A stretch of DNA of 64,000 nucleotides from Phytoseiulus persimilis (lineage: Eukaryota > Arthropoda > Arachnida > Mesostigmata > Phytoseiidae). This document shows, in pieces, positions 1 through 12,800 of this stretch; within the stretch, counting starts at the first letter, position 1; each line of letters opens with the position of its first letter. The stretch lies in NCBI GenBank assembly GCA_037576195.1, contig CM075102.1, forward strand, positions 13,698,745 through 13,762,744, in the 5' to 3' direction. The position numbers were made by a program, and so were the translations under genes. The notes beneath the pieces were generated by a model, which saw nothing but the letters and a program-made list of their open reading frames with translations, did not search any database and was not told where the DNA came from.

Positions 1-3000
1 TGTCATTCAACGGCGCTTTTCCTCAAAATTTCGACTCTTGGAGGGGATGGAAAGAAACAGGATAACCGGCGGTGGCAGAACCAGACTTTCTGAAACATCG
101 TTTGCGTTCAGCGGAGCGGGATCAGGATCCTCTCCCGCCGTCGCTCGCCGGAACGACGTGCTCCCAATGAGATAACGTGGGCGGCCCCCAGGGCACAAAA
201 TGCGCTCCCAGCCGTCACAGGAAATGAGTCTCACTTCAGCCTTCGTTTGCCCCATCTCGTCTCGTGGCTCATTCCCTGAGCTCTCCCACACCCCAATGTG
301 GTCATTAGCCAGCCAGCCACCCGCGTTCATCCTTTCCGCTCGTCTCGTTGTGCTCCGTTCAACCTACAATGTTCTCCGTCCTCCAACTCCGAAATTATGG
401 ATCGTTCATCCGCGATCCGAGCGTCCCCCTCAGACAATTCAACGCAGGAGCCTCGTTCTGAGAGCACATGATCACTCGATTCGCACTGGACGCTCTGCAA
501 GTCAGAAAAAAGGATGAAGATCCTCGTGAAAACGTCCGCCACGAGGAACGATGTTGGAGGGCTCGGATATTCCGACAGAAAAGGCTTCCAGACAGGCCTC
601 CAATAGCTATCAAGTGCTCTCGATATAAACGAAGCTTTGAAATGTAGCTCATAGAACGAGAAGGCTCGCTAGAAATCCGCATAACGTGTGAGATTTCACG
701 ATCGCCCTCGGAGGAGATCTCCGTCATTTTCAGATGAGGTGAGCTTGGAATGAAACGGATCGACTCCCACGAAAAACTGTAGTTCACGGTCTTATGGAGA
801 ATATCTCCCGAGAGAGAATTTCGGCAGCGAGTTGTAATTCTTGACGGACCCAAATATTGGATCGCGCTGAGCCCGCCGACTCTCATAGCACCATCATTCC
901 ATTTTACGAACCTCATTTTCCGCCGACCATATAAAGAGCAGACGAGATTCCCATTTTCGAATTCCCACCAAGGGCGGGGAGAGGAAGCGAAATTCCATTG
1001 TTGCGGATCTTGTCTCTCGGAACCTCATATGTGATCAAATGAAAGCGGTAGAACGAGCAGTAAAAGCAACGCCTAAAGTAGAGTCTCGGGAAGATAACGA
1101 AGTAAATTGCGGTGCGGGGTTTTCAACGCTCGTCTTCGCTGGGGGAAGCTCGCCTCTATTGAAATTCACCATGCGGGTGAAAAATAGCTGCAACGACGGA
1201 TTCCGCCTCTGCTCGAGAGCTTCCTCAGAAACTGTGTATCCATTCCCGCGGCTCGAAGAGGCCTTCGCAGTAAGGACCTCTTTGAGGTTCTGTGTTCTGA
1301 GGGAGGCCTTCGCCGCCTTTGTTCCGGCTCTGTCGATCGCAGGGTTCCTATTTCATATCGCTCCCATTCCGACCCCGACGCGGCTCAAGCTGAGAGGTTA
1401 AAGGAGCTATTGACTGTGGAGTTGCCCCGCCCGGGTATCTGCGTTGAATTCTCCCCGTTCCAACCCGCTCCGAACAGACGCCACCAGCCAAGCTCTCAAC
1501 GGGGAAATTATCCAAGTGCTGTGGAGGCTCATCATCGCAGTGGATTTTCCGAATAAACGTTCTGCATGATTAATCATCCCGAAGAAGCTTTGCCCCTGCT
1601 TATAAGTTCTCGCTTACATTCTCACAGCTCTGAGAAAACCCGCTCCGGGACCATGGGATAATCCGATCATCATTCCAGGGAGAAGAACAATGGAAGTTGG
1701 TGTCCATTCTCCGCTACATGGCCTCTTCCTAGCGCACTCCCGGGTGTGACTTGACCCATCTCGTCCTCCAGTGATACAGAACAGATACGCGGTCATGAAT
1801 GTTTCCGGGGCCGGGATCGCCTCCGGCTGCGTGGTTCCCGGGGTCTGTTTCGTTTTGAGCGTAGGGACTTCGAGAGAGCCCTGAGAAGAATATCCTCCAT
1901 CGGGGACTTGGCGGTCTGGAAGGGAATGCCTTCGCTGCATATTCGCCACTGGCCGCGTCGACGTCTCTGGGAGAATTCAAACGAGCCAACGCCGAGGAAT
2001 GCTGTTGACCTAGCGTCCAGACAAACTCCCCATCATGGTAGCTGCCTCGACTGGCGATAATTACTCGCTATGAAACCTTCTTAGGGGAGATTCCCGGGGA
2101 CATCTATCTCACGATGAATCAAAGACCCTTTCGGGCCCGAGCACTCATTGATTTTCACATGAAAAAGCTTCAAGATATTTTTTTCTCCCTTTTATTTTGT
2201 TTCAAATATTCTGCGGGAGTAGCAGGTCTCCGGTGAATTTTGGAAGCGAAATTCTCGAAAGATTAAATCGCTTCCAAGTGAGTTGAGGCTGCTGATCGGA
2301 CGCGTTTCACTCTTTCCCTGAAAAGAAATGCCCGCCCTCGAATAGAAGGTATCATCCGATCCGGCATGCAGCCTTCGAGAATGACGATTAGCTCACGCCT
2401 TGGTTGAGCGTGCGTTCGAATTTCTCGTTTGATGGTCTGTGACTCCTCACTGACTGTTGGAAGTCCCACTGTCCGTCTAAACTTTCCAAGACGAATACGG
2501 GGACGAAGTTGAGCAACTCCGTTCCAGCTGCTCGAGCCGGCCCAATCAACTTTGGAGAGTGAACTTCGTCTATTCGAACAGATCCACATTTTTGCATGCT
2601 CGCGCAACTGAGGGGTAACCTTTTGTGTTCCATGTTTGTACCTAAGGGTCACGCAGCGTGGACTTCACTGCATGGATCCGAAATCGGATGTCTCGAAGGT
2701 GCCTTCCCCATTGAAGCCACTGAGCCGATTACCGTTTGCATTGTCGACTCGAATATTCCTCGTGGCTGTTTGGAAACTTTGCATCCAACCCATCTTCCCC
2801 TGACCCGTGCCTCGCCCTCCTGGTACAAATCGAGGAGGATCAAGGACTTATTCGTCAAATGGGGCCACCGGACAGTTTTCCATCCTCATCTGCTAGCCAG
2901 CTGATCGAGGAGGAAAGTGTCAGAAAGTACTGATCCTCAATAGGCGCAGATCCCGTATGGTGATACAGTATCCGACACGGGAAAGATTGAGGTCGGAAAC

Positions 3001-5329
3001 TCCAGATTGGCATCAGAAAACTTTGCGGAGGACGATGGCCTCACCTTCGATAAGTAGGAGAGAGACTCTCGGAACCATCGCAGCATCGTACTCAGCCCAG
3101 ACCCATGCGTCTGCAACTTTGGTGGTAAAACAACAATATGGAAATCATATGACAGTGAACGAGAGAAGATTTGATCGAGTTCAACGTTTCGTAAGAGTTG
3201 ACTTGACGAATGAACCATCTTACCCGCTCGATGTCCGAGATCCATTTCTGACTCTCAGATTGGTCTCCTGAGAGAGTCTCCGCTATCAGTCACCGACGGC
3301 TGTGGCCGCTCTGCTTTGCGCCCAAAGACGGCGACCAAGCAGGCGTCGACCCGGGATCATGGAACATCAGGGTTTCCGTCGGATGCTTTTCGTTGGACGT
3401 CTTCCCGCTGAAGAGAATATCAACAGCAATGCTAAACGCGGCTGCACCCCTTCACTCGACTCCACCGAGCCGGACTGTAACATGCATATTAGGACTACGG
3501 AGCTTTTTTGACACACTCCTGAGTCTTCTCACTGTAGGTCATCGGAATGAGTGACAGGCTGCAGGCGAGGAATTTGTTCATATATTCGTGACGAAGCCCT
3601 AGCGAGGCTCGAGCCTTCGTTCAGTTTACTCGTCACCGTTTGGATTCGAAATATTGAAAACAAAGAGGGAGATCCTAAGGCAGATCCCGACTATCGGGGC
3701 TACCGAGCGTTCGAGATGAAATGGTACGGATTCATCTCGGACGGCTCCTGTTAGGTTGTGCGCAGTGCAGCTCGCTCGCAATCGGGCAGGGCTCGCGAAC
3801 CCACTTACCTCCTCAATCAGCAAGGAGCCAAGTTTCAGAGTATGTAAATTGAAAATAGGAGAGGGCGCGCTGTATTCAGCGCAGCTCCACCCTCATCGCT
3901 CGACGGCGTCCTTTCACATAGGAGCTCGTCATTCGATTCCTGACTCTCATGAGTTTCTGTCAGTCCAGCAACTCGTTCATGAAGCCAATCACGGACTGGG
4001 GCGACGGGAAAAATCGTTCGTTTTTGGTTGGCGACATATTCTCCCGTTTTCCCGGGGAACCAAATCGAAACCAGAGAATCTTGCTCGGGAAAAATTATCT
4101 GTTCTTGGCAGCAGCGCCAGTCAATCCCTGTCTCGCAAAGTCGTCGAGGCAACGTTTCCGAATCCGGAGGTCATCGGCTGCTGTGATCAATGGAGCGGAG
4201 GAATATCCCCCAGATGGTCCTTCCGCAATCCTGCCATGTCGTCAGAGACTCGCTATCTCTCATCCAGAATTCTTCATTCCACTGAGCGCAGACCTCTACC
4301 TCAAACCCTCGGTTCCCTCGTTCCTTTTCCGCATACTGACCCGCCGGGAGCTCGCCGTTGCTAACGAATCCGTACTCTTATGCGGCTCCGCTTCCAGCCC
4401 ACGTCTTCGCGACTTTGGAACTTATTCGCGCGGTGAGCGACCACACATCGTGCAAATCCTATCTGTTGGATCTGGGGCAGAACGCGAGGTTAAGTGAATA
4501 TATGGTTTATGCCCGGAATCCAATTGGCGGGAGGCCCCGTGCGACTCCCCAAGGCGAAGTTGATTCCTTGCGCGAATCGCGGCTCGAGTCTCTTGAAATC
4601 AGATTCGACTGAGGAGACGAGCGTGGCGTTAAAGGTATATCGGGAGGCGGAACTTGAAGAACTCCGTATGGATGGAAGAGCCGCCGGAGAGCGAATCTCG
4701 ACCCGGAAACTGACACGACGATAACCAATGAGATTTTGAGAGCGATAACGCTTTGAGGCCTGCTGATTGAGGATACTTTTCCGAGGCTTGCCGGAGACTC
4801 GCAATAGCTGCTTGGCTCGGATCCCATCTGTGTGGATCTCAAATTCCCCAAGTCCCAGCACCAACAGATTCCTCAGAGCTGGCGCATAATCACCCTGAGG
4901 GTTATCATCGGTCGACCCATACTTCGTTAAACCTCATGGGGCTGACAATAAGGATATTTTGCCCCGAGTTGAAGTATGCCGGTCTTTGTGAAGATTCCCA
5001 CAGTTTCCATTGTGAAGGATGTCGTCTTCCAGCGATTGAGATTGCTACAAAGAGAAAATTCGGCCGCTCGCAGACCTGTTCCGCTTGTTCGGCTTTCGCG
5101 ACAGGGGGGTTCGATTCGTGCTCTGTCCACCACTCGGCCAAGAGCCTCTGCTCGATCCAATGATTCAGGGAAAAATCTGGAAAAGTCTGTGAACTCGGTG
5201 CCGAAATTCAACACAGCTCCAGTAGGCCACCTGTGGCGGTTCACGCTCCATTATTCACTAGACCTTCCGAGTAGTTCGCGATCGAAATGTGTCAGGCTCG
5301 CTCTAGTTTTGTACGCACCCGGCATTGAT
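1..5329. other. Intergenic DNA, no supported gene
   Basis: All six frames hold only short open stretches, the longest being 173-214 codons. None has a recognisable motif, a convincing splice pair or a codon bias that sets it apart from the other frames. Composition is about 50% GC without large repeats. Small genes with very short exons cannot be excluded by eye. Confidence 0.5.
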
Positions 5330-5896
5330 GCAAAAAAAAGGTGCGCTGCTCTCATGATCGAGCTCCCACCAAAATCGAGTCAAGGAACACCCGCTCTTAA
5401 CGCATATAACTCACTGATAAAAAAGAGAGTTAGAGAACTGCAAGATCACAGCTGGAGGCGAGACATGCTTCTGAAAAACAGCCTAAGCCTATACAGTAAG
5501 GGAAGAACCTCCCCCGGTACAAGGTCTTACCTCTACGGCAATCGAAGGGGGGATGCTCTACTAGCCCTAGCAAGAGCAGGAATGCTGCCAACTAGGGGAC
5601 TTCCGAACAACAGGGCATAAACACCTGCCCAAAATGCGGCACATACGAAAGAACTGTACAACACATAACATATGACGCACATTACACAGACGATGATTTC
5701 CTTGAAGCACTAGGTCTCCCGGAGGAAATGCAAGACCCATCGCTAGTGTACAAGACAAAGCTTGCCCTCGAAAAGTGGGAAAATGAGACCAAACGATCTG
5801 CGCAAGCACCTGAAATGAAAGGCTTTCCCCGGGAAGAATGTAAATTAATACATATGTCGAACCGAGTCAAGATCAATGAAACCATACCCATGATTT
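5330..5896 (+). mobile_element. Decayed 3' end of a non-LTR retrotransposon (LINE) ORF2
   Basis: This A-rich patch differs from its surroundings and encodes a typical LINE carboxy-terminus. One frame (about 5390-5620) reads through a Trp-Arg-Arg helix region into a segment containing ARAGMLPTRGLPNNR. Just after it, in another frame, comes a zinc knuckle that starts CPKCG and places a His seven residues after the second Cys (5630-5680). The last knuckle ligand appears to be lost. An acidic helix follows (residues FLEALGLPEE) and then a stop at 5894-5896. The frame change at about 5620 means the copy carries an indel and is dead. No reverse transcriptase domain is left in the window, so this is a 5'-truncated insertion. 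The family (CR1/Jockey/R1-like) cannot be fixed from so little sequence, and the left border is approximate. Confidence 0.6.
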
Positions 5897-6790
5897 GATC
5901 TCCATCGTCTTTTCACTTCAGTTTGTTCTCTTGTTGGGTTAACATAGTCCGCCGAGCGGCGATACTCCTCACATTCTGGAGTTGTGGTCGGGTTTGGAGA
6001 AAGTCGGTTGTCATTGATTCCCACCCAAGAGAATTGTGTCTTTCTTGAGCTGCGCGGAGTTGGGAATACCGCCCTGGTGTCGGATGCCCAACTCGATATG
6101 CCGTATCGCAGACTGCCTCGGGAGCAAACAATTCAATTGCACTGGGATTTTTGGAGACCCATCGCGCCACTAGCAATCACAACTCGGAGGATTCAATATA
6201 ACCAGGGGCTTCTTATGACCGACGCCCGTTCAATACCGAAGGAGCTCGACCGATCGAAATGTATCGCTGGAAATCACCCCTTCGCGAATTCATCAGCATC
6301 AAGACCCTCGGCCGTAGGGTTCTGAATGGGACTGCAGAATGGATGCGAGGAATATACAACGTAGCTGTTTGGACAGTTAGCTCGTTCGAGATTTCGTCGT
6401 GGACTTTTTCTTACGGGGTCAGAAGAATACGAGATTTGGTGATTTCTTTCAGCCGCCGCGCAGCGCTGTGGTGAGGAATTAGAGGTTGGCCATCGATCTC
6501 GGAGAGGATAACGTTGTAGGGGAGGAATTTCGAAGGAAAAATTAGGATTGGAAACTGTTTGTAATTAATATGCAAGTTGGGAAGACTCAAAATACGATGC
6601 AGAATAGACGAATGAATGAAAAAAGTCGATGACTTCAAGGGACACTTCTTTCCACTGAATTCCGCATCCGACCGCATTTCGAGTCGTCCTCCGGTCTCCG
6701 CTTCCCCCTGAGTTGTTCCATCCGTACGCGTCCGCCGTTCGCTAGGTTTGATCGATTTGCAGGGCACAAATTGTCAAATTATGTGACAGG
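5897..6790. other. Intergenic DNA between two mobile-element remnants
   Basis: No open frame longer than about 118 codons and no motif were found. This may include the original 3' tail of the LINE fragment, but no poly(A) tail is visible. Confidence 0.4.
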
Positions 6791-7987
6791 GTAAGGGGGT
6801 ACCTTACTCAAATCGCAGAATTCACAGGTTCTGCACTTAGAGGGGTGGGACTATGACCATCAAGAAGGGCACCCGCGATTATCCCCACAGGGAATAAAAA
6901 AAAAAACCGCAAACTTCGTTGTCTTCGAATCAATGGCGAAAAATCATGGGTTCGGGCGAAACCGGTTCCAGAGAAAACCACGCGTATGAGTTCCGCGGGA
7001 CAGGTGGCAATGTGCAAAGGAGGGGTGGGGGCGAGTGCGTATGTATCTGGAATTCGGATATAATTTTCCAGGAACTTTTCACGGAGTTGAGATTCCGAAT
7101 CGCGGAAAAAATCACGGTTCATCCTAAGATGCCCGATTTCGAGGCCGGCGATCTAATAACCTGAGCGAAATAATCCGAAGTCCGATACTTACGCATCAAA
7201 ACCCAACCATGCTCTTACTATCATGAAAAATTGGTGGCAATCAGTCGCGTACTTTTCCCAGGAACCGGTTCTGGAGATTAGCCGGAATGCGATTTCCACG
7301 GACTGAGAAAAAAGCATTTAAAGTTTTTGAACCCTGAAACTTCCGAACGAGAGAATTGATATCGATCAAATGAGTTGCAATAAACTTGTAATCCAAGAGA
7401 CCAAAAAATTCTTGTCGGTATCGGAACCTTCGAAGAAGACAAAGTTTTTCCTTTGAACGCGACTATCATCATGACGAAATGACTGAACTTGGTACATGTC
7501 AGTTTGGCGGCCTCCACGCGAGCAGCCAGTTTTCCAAGGCTGGAAAACCAGCTCACTGCAAGCCACCAACAGGGCCACGAGAACAGGATATCCGCGCGCT
7601 CCGAACGGTTGGCTCGGCCGTGGCCGAATGTAAATAGTGACTTGAAGGTGGAAGGCTCTGAAACTAGGAAAGATTTCCGTCTCCCGAGGTTTTGATTTGG
7701 TCGTGGTGGGCCACATTTCTTCCAGAGTGGACTGTGGCACGCTTCCGAGTCGCTGAATTCGTACTCGTTCGGAGTCCGATGCAAGCCTCAGGAATTAACA
7801 GCGTTTAGAAGCCTTGAGTTCGGAAGTGACCATAACGCCATCTTGAAAACTGCGTTCATGCGCTGCTCGCTCGATTCCAAATTTCCGCGTGTGGATTCTC
7901 AAAGGTCCTCCCTACCGAAATATGCACAGAACAAAAATCGGTGGGATTTACAAGAATATCGATTTTTCGAGTAAGGTACCCCCGTAA
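6791..7987. mobile_element. Non-autonomous DNA transposon with terminal inverted repeats and GTAA target duplication
   Basis: The left end at 6795 reads GGGGGTACCTTACTC. The right end, ending at 7983, is its exact reverse complement over 15 bases, with weaker similarity inward. The tetranucleotide GTAA flanks both ends (6791-6794 and 7984-7987), which fits a 4-bp target-site duplication. The 1189-bp interior has no transposase-like frame; the longest open stretch is 168 codons with no motif. It is therefore best read as a MITE-like deletion derivative moved by a transposase elsewhere. The superfamily is not assigned. Confidence 0.55.
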
Positions 7988-9001
7988 TGAGAGGCGTTTT
8001 GAAGTCGATCCATATTGGCGCCCACTTCTTTGAGCCATCCATTGCACTGGGTCCATACGCAACCCAAATAAATGGTCATGCATGGAGATTTCTTGGATTT
8101 CTGAGGGGGCATCTGGAGAAACGATCCTGAATCGACTGGGATTAAACCCAATTCGAAGGAGGACTCCTCCCGCCCTTTCGAGACCTTCTGCGGAGGAGGC
8201 CAGAGCGCTATCGGCTTATCGCGAATTGAGATACTCAACGAACCTGAGCATGAAAATTCGTAATTTGGATGACGCAGTATTATCAAACTGTGTTGCAGTG
8301 TCAGGGAATAGAGGTCTCGCCTCGAAAGGCGTATTGGCGCGGAGCAATCTTGAAATTTGTAGATACACAGCTTGCTCGAGCCTGATAGCAATTCGAGTTT
8401 TCCTGACAGAGTCGTCGAGTTCCGATTGAATGCTCACTTCTGAAGCTTTGACGAGAATATGTATAAAGTGGTCTGCATTTTTGATGAATAGCTGATCAGG
8501 AATGTGTCACTCAGGAAGAAGATGCGTATCGTTCGAGAGTGCTAGAAAGGCAACGTCAAACTACCATTAGAGGGAGCGCGTATTGAGTCGACCTGGGAGC
8601 GATTGATAATAAATATAGACGCGGAGAGGGTCGAAAAGATTAAATGGAAAGTGCTGGTATGAGTAGCCACAGATCTGGTCGTAAGTTCCCAATCAAGGGC
8701 CAGTGGGGACGCGACTCCTTTCTCTCATTTCGTCGGAGGCGAAAACCGGAAGTTTTGCCGGAAATTGGCGACGTCTCTGCTAAAAGTCGCTCCCTCAATG
8801 GTCGCTCGTGAGGGTTCGAGCCCAATCTTCACCTTTGTGGACATAGCTCTGGAATGCATATCTAAGTTGTGAATGACCGAGCGCGCTGCGACTCATGCCG
8901 AGAATCGGCTCAACATATTTTCACGAATCACTACAGATAATTGTCGAAAATTAAGCCTGATTATTGTATTCGAGAGCTTCCAGCCATCTTGAAGAGTTCT
9001 T
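7988..9001. other. Intergenic DNA, nothing recognised
   Basis: Short unconvincing open frames only. A B-box-like string GGTTCGAGCCC lies at about 8813 but has no matching A box or clover-leaf around it. Confidence 0.4.
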
Positions 9002-9620
9002 GAATCCTTAGGGGGACTTTTCTGCGAGATTCCACGATATTTCGATATTTTCCCACGAGGAACGAGGCCATCCAAATCGGAGCCTCCCTGCGCGATGACA
9101 AGCTTGGTCTCTCAGCTTAATTTGTGGGGGGAAGCAGTGATCGTGATCATGAACCTGACCCGATGAGGAAAATTTTGCGGGACACGTTACTCTCGAAAGA
9201 AGAATCCGGAAAGAGCGGAACGGCTCTTCAAACGATGGTCCAGGAACCAAAATAGAATGACCACAATCTGACGCTCCAGAGTTCCACTCGACCACATGGT
9301 AGAATGAAAGTTTGGTGGCCCAGGAAAACATTTTTTTTCAAGATTTATTTTCCACCGTCCCATCTCGGCCGATCGTGATCATTCTAGCCTAGGGCCTATG
9401 TCATCGTCAGAAGAATATCCACGAGCCATTCCGCCCTTTTCAGACTCATCGTTCGAGAGCAACGTGTGCCGCAAGATTTTTCTCAAAGGGTCGTGTTGAT
9501 GATCACAACCAGAAAACTATTTTTCCCCACAAAAAATCGAATGACCTCGTTCCTTTAGATAATGTCGAAATATCGTGGAATTCCACGAGAAAGTCCCCTC
9601 GATATTCCTTGAGGTAGCAT
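9002..9620. repeat. Foldback (long inverted repeat) element, about 0.6 kb
   Basis: The left arm (about 9002-9228) and the reverse complement of the right arm (about 9421-9620) match along their length with scattered differences. Shared words include TTCCACGATATTTCGA, GGAACGAGG and TTTGTGG, plus matching GATCAT, CACGTT and CTCTCGAA segments in the same order. The spacer is about 190 bp. Transcription across it would give a long imperfect hairpin. It lies just downstream of the vitellogenin poly(A) signal. It is probably a foldback transposon relic; no target duplication was recognised. Confidence 0.55.
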
Positions 9621-9700
9621 ATGAACATCTGTCGACCCATTCCGGACAGGGAGGCAGCTCCCCCTGCGAGGAAAACGACACCAGCTAGCAGGACAATGCG

Positions 9701-9706
9701 TTTATT
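9701..9706 (-). terminator. Vitellogenin poly(A) signal AATAAA
   Basis: The minus strand carries a canonical AATAAA hexamer 171 nt downstream of the vitellogenin stop codon, giving a 3' UTR of roughly 190 nt. It is the first good signal after the stop. Confidence 0.6.
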
Positions 9707-9877
9707 TTCAAGATTATATCACGTTCATTCATATTTCCTGGTACCATAGCTAATTTGAACTCCTAAGGGAAGACTTGTTCGTCCTCTCGGGGTTTGAGTG
9801 AGTTGTGCTTCACGATATACGCGCCATTGCTCGGAAAAAACTGGCTAAGGCTGTCTCTAATCCCATTCTTGGCGGAA

Positions 9878-12800
9878 TCAATGGCCGCAACGGGTGGGGA
9901 TCTCGATCTTGTGGTGGACGAGAGCTGAGTGACCGGCATAAGGCAGGTCGGTGGCGATCTTCTGGGTCTGAACCTCGCGCTGGAGCTGCTTGGTGCGCTC
10001 GTGGTTCTGGTTCAGGCAGACGAACTGGACAGTCTGAGTTTGGGAGTCGAGCTGGCGATGTCCGTGCTCGCAGGCGGCAACAGGCTCAGTCGAGAAGCAG
10101 AGCTTTCCCTTGTGGGGGATCATCTTAGTCTCCTCGGTCATGTGACCCTCCTGCTCGTGGAGGTTCTGACGCTGCTGGTACTTCTGCTGCATGAGTTCGT
10201 GACGCATCTGCTTGTTCTGTTGGTGCTCCTGGATGTCCTGGTGGGAGGCGCTGCGAGGGTGGACACCTTCGGGGCACATCCACTTACCCTGGAAAGAGTG
10301 GTTCTCCTTGGAAAGACCGAAAGAACGGACAAAGTCCTCTTCGCGTTCGTAGTTGCATCCCTCGGGACCGGTGAACTCGTTGAGGTGCTGGTTGTTCATG
10401 TCACCGCAGAGACCGGTGAGCTTGCCTTTGAGCATCCTCTTGGCGTTCTCGACCTTGAGGTTCTTGCCGTCGTAGACGATGCGCATGCGCTGGTCACGGA
10501 CCTTGATGACGAGAGTGTCCTGACCCTCCTTGTGCTCTTCGACGTGGAAGGTGATCATGTGCTTGCTCTCGGGACCGTACTGGCGGACTTCGGTCTTCTT
10601 GGGAACAACATCGATGGTGGTAGAGTTGACGCGGACCTTGTAGGTAGCTCCGCTCTGCTGAGTGGGAGGGGTAAGCTTGAGGAGAGTGGCGTCACGGAGG
10701 ACGATCTCGATCTCAGACTTCTGGCCAGCCTGCTTCTTCTCGCCGAGGATGGTGAAACGGGGCTTCTGGCTGTTGTCACGAGCAATGATGTACTTCTCGC
10801 CTTCCTTCATGTTCTTGAGGGAAATGGTGACGTTGTCGAAAGTGCGGAGGTTCTGGCCGTTGTAGATGCAGACGGCTGAAATCCAGATCATTCGGGTCAC
10901 AATGATGTTAACAACAACGTGAACTCTAGAACCGCGATTCGCATCTATCGGTGCTCGTCCAGGTGGTGGAGGAACGGAAGGAGAGACTCAGAACTCACGT
11001 TCGGGACGGTCGAGCTTAATGAAGGCCTTGACCTGCTGCTTGAGGGTCCACAGGGTGCTGGGGCGGAGAGCCTTGGGGAGAGTGATGCGTTCGAAATGGA
11101 GCTCTTCATGGTCGGGAGTGCGGATGGTAAGGTTGGCCATGCGCATTTCGGGGTACTGCTCAGAGTAGATGAGCTCACCCTGGATCTTGTTCTCCTGAGT
11201 AGTCTGGTGGGCGACGTAGTTGGCGCGGAGGTTGCTGTAGAGGCGGACCTTGAGGGCCTCACGGATCTGGTGGGAAGCGTTCACGATGCTCGGGTGGACC
11301 TTCTGAGGGAGCTCGATCTCGAAACGGAGCTGGTTGAGAGCGGACTCGTGATAGCGTCTGATTTCGCAAGCACTGGACATCTCGGACTCGTGCTCCTTCT
11401 TGTCTTCCTCGCACTGGGAGTAGAACCAGGGTTTCTGCTCCTTAGGGGCGTTCATGAGCTTCTTCTGCTCTTCGGACTTGTTCATCTCGATCTTGCCGGA
11501 GTACTGCTGCTTGCCAGTTTGGCGAGTTTCGAGTTCGGCGACGAAACCGATGATGCCGCGCTGGTCCTGCTCACGGATCTCAGTCTCGAAGGGCTGGGGG
11601 ACCTTGGTGGTGGCGGAAACGGTCTGAACCTCGAATGAGATGGGCTTCTGCTCAACCTTCATCTTGAGCTCAGCGAGCTTGGCCTGCTTGGAGGGGAGAG
11701 CGGCGACGATGACGTGACCGTGGACGGCGACGGGCATCTTCTCGCCCTTGGCGGAGATGATGTACTCGATCGAGCGGACCTGAGTGTTCTCCTTCTGGAG
11801 CTGCTGGCCGAGTTCACGATCAACCTGCGACCAGAACTTCTCGGTCTTCTGGACAAGATGCTGGAGGGACTGTTCGAGCTGCTGAGTCTGGGGCTTGCGA
11901 CCGGTGATCTTTTCGAATTCGTGTTCGTAAGAGATCATGCGCAGATGCTCGGGGTACTCGGTGCGCTCCTTCTGCATCTGTTGCTGGGAGAGGCGCATGT
12001 GCTGCTCCTGTTCGTGCTCCTTGATGCCGTTCTCCTGCTGCATACGCTGCTGGAAGAGGTTCTTGCCGAGACGGAGGACCATCTTGATCTCCTGCGCGGG
12101 CCACTGCTGGTTCTGCTCGAAGCGGACGGTCCAGGCACGGGGAACGAACCATTCGTTGGAGAGCTGCTTGATGAGGGAGGTCAGGGGGTTGGTCTCGAAA
12201 GACAAGCGGTGTTTCATGAAGTTGACGGCGAACTCCTCGTTCTCGGACATACCCTGAACGCGGATAGCCATACCGAGCTTCTGACCAAGAGTTTGGTCGA
12301 AGACGAAAGGTTTCTGCTGGGTCTTGACAACGCTGTAACGCTCGATGAGGGGCCTGTCAACGCCGCGGATGAGGAGAGCCTCAGTCTTGAAAGTCATGGC
12401 ACGAGTCTTGTGGAGGAAGACGGTCTCGAAGCGGGGACGGAGGGTGAAGGCGAAAGTCTTGGTCTGGTGTGTGTACTGAACAGAAGCGTCGACGGGGAGA
12501 GTGACGTAGGTCTGTTCGACAGCACGAACACCGTGGGCGTAGCGGGTGTTCTGGAGAGGGTTGATGGTCAGAGCAGAGTGGATGGAGGTGTGGTAGACGG
12601 TGGGTTTGATGAGACCAGAAAGAGCGAGGGTGAAGGGGTTGAGCTTCATCTGGCCCTTCTCGGCTCCGAAGCGGGTCTGGAAGTCCTTGAGAGAAACCGA
12701 GACAACGATGGGGTTGCGGTTGCTAAGGATGACGGGGAAACCGTTGACAGCGGGAGCAACGTGGACGTAGGTGCGGGGCATGAGGATGCGGACGTAGTGG

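Noticed and set aside
4358..4612. 84-codon plus-strand frame with plausible composition
   Set aside because: It starts at TTG, has no splice context, and several frames are open in the same region.
8805..8825. B-box-like GGTTCGAGCCC suggesting a tRNA
   Set aside because: There is no T-stem complementarity, no A box 35-60 nt upstream and no acceptor stem.
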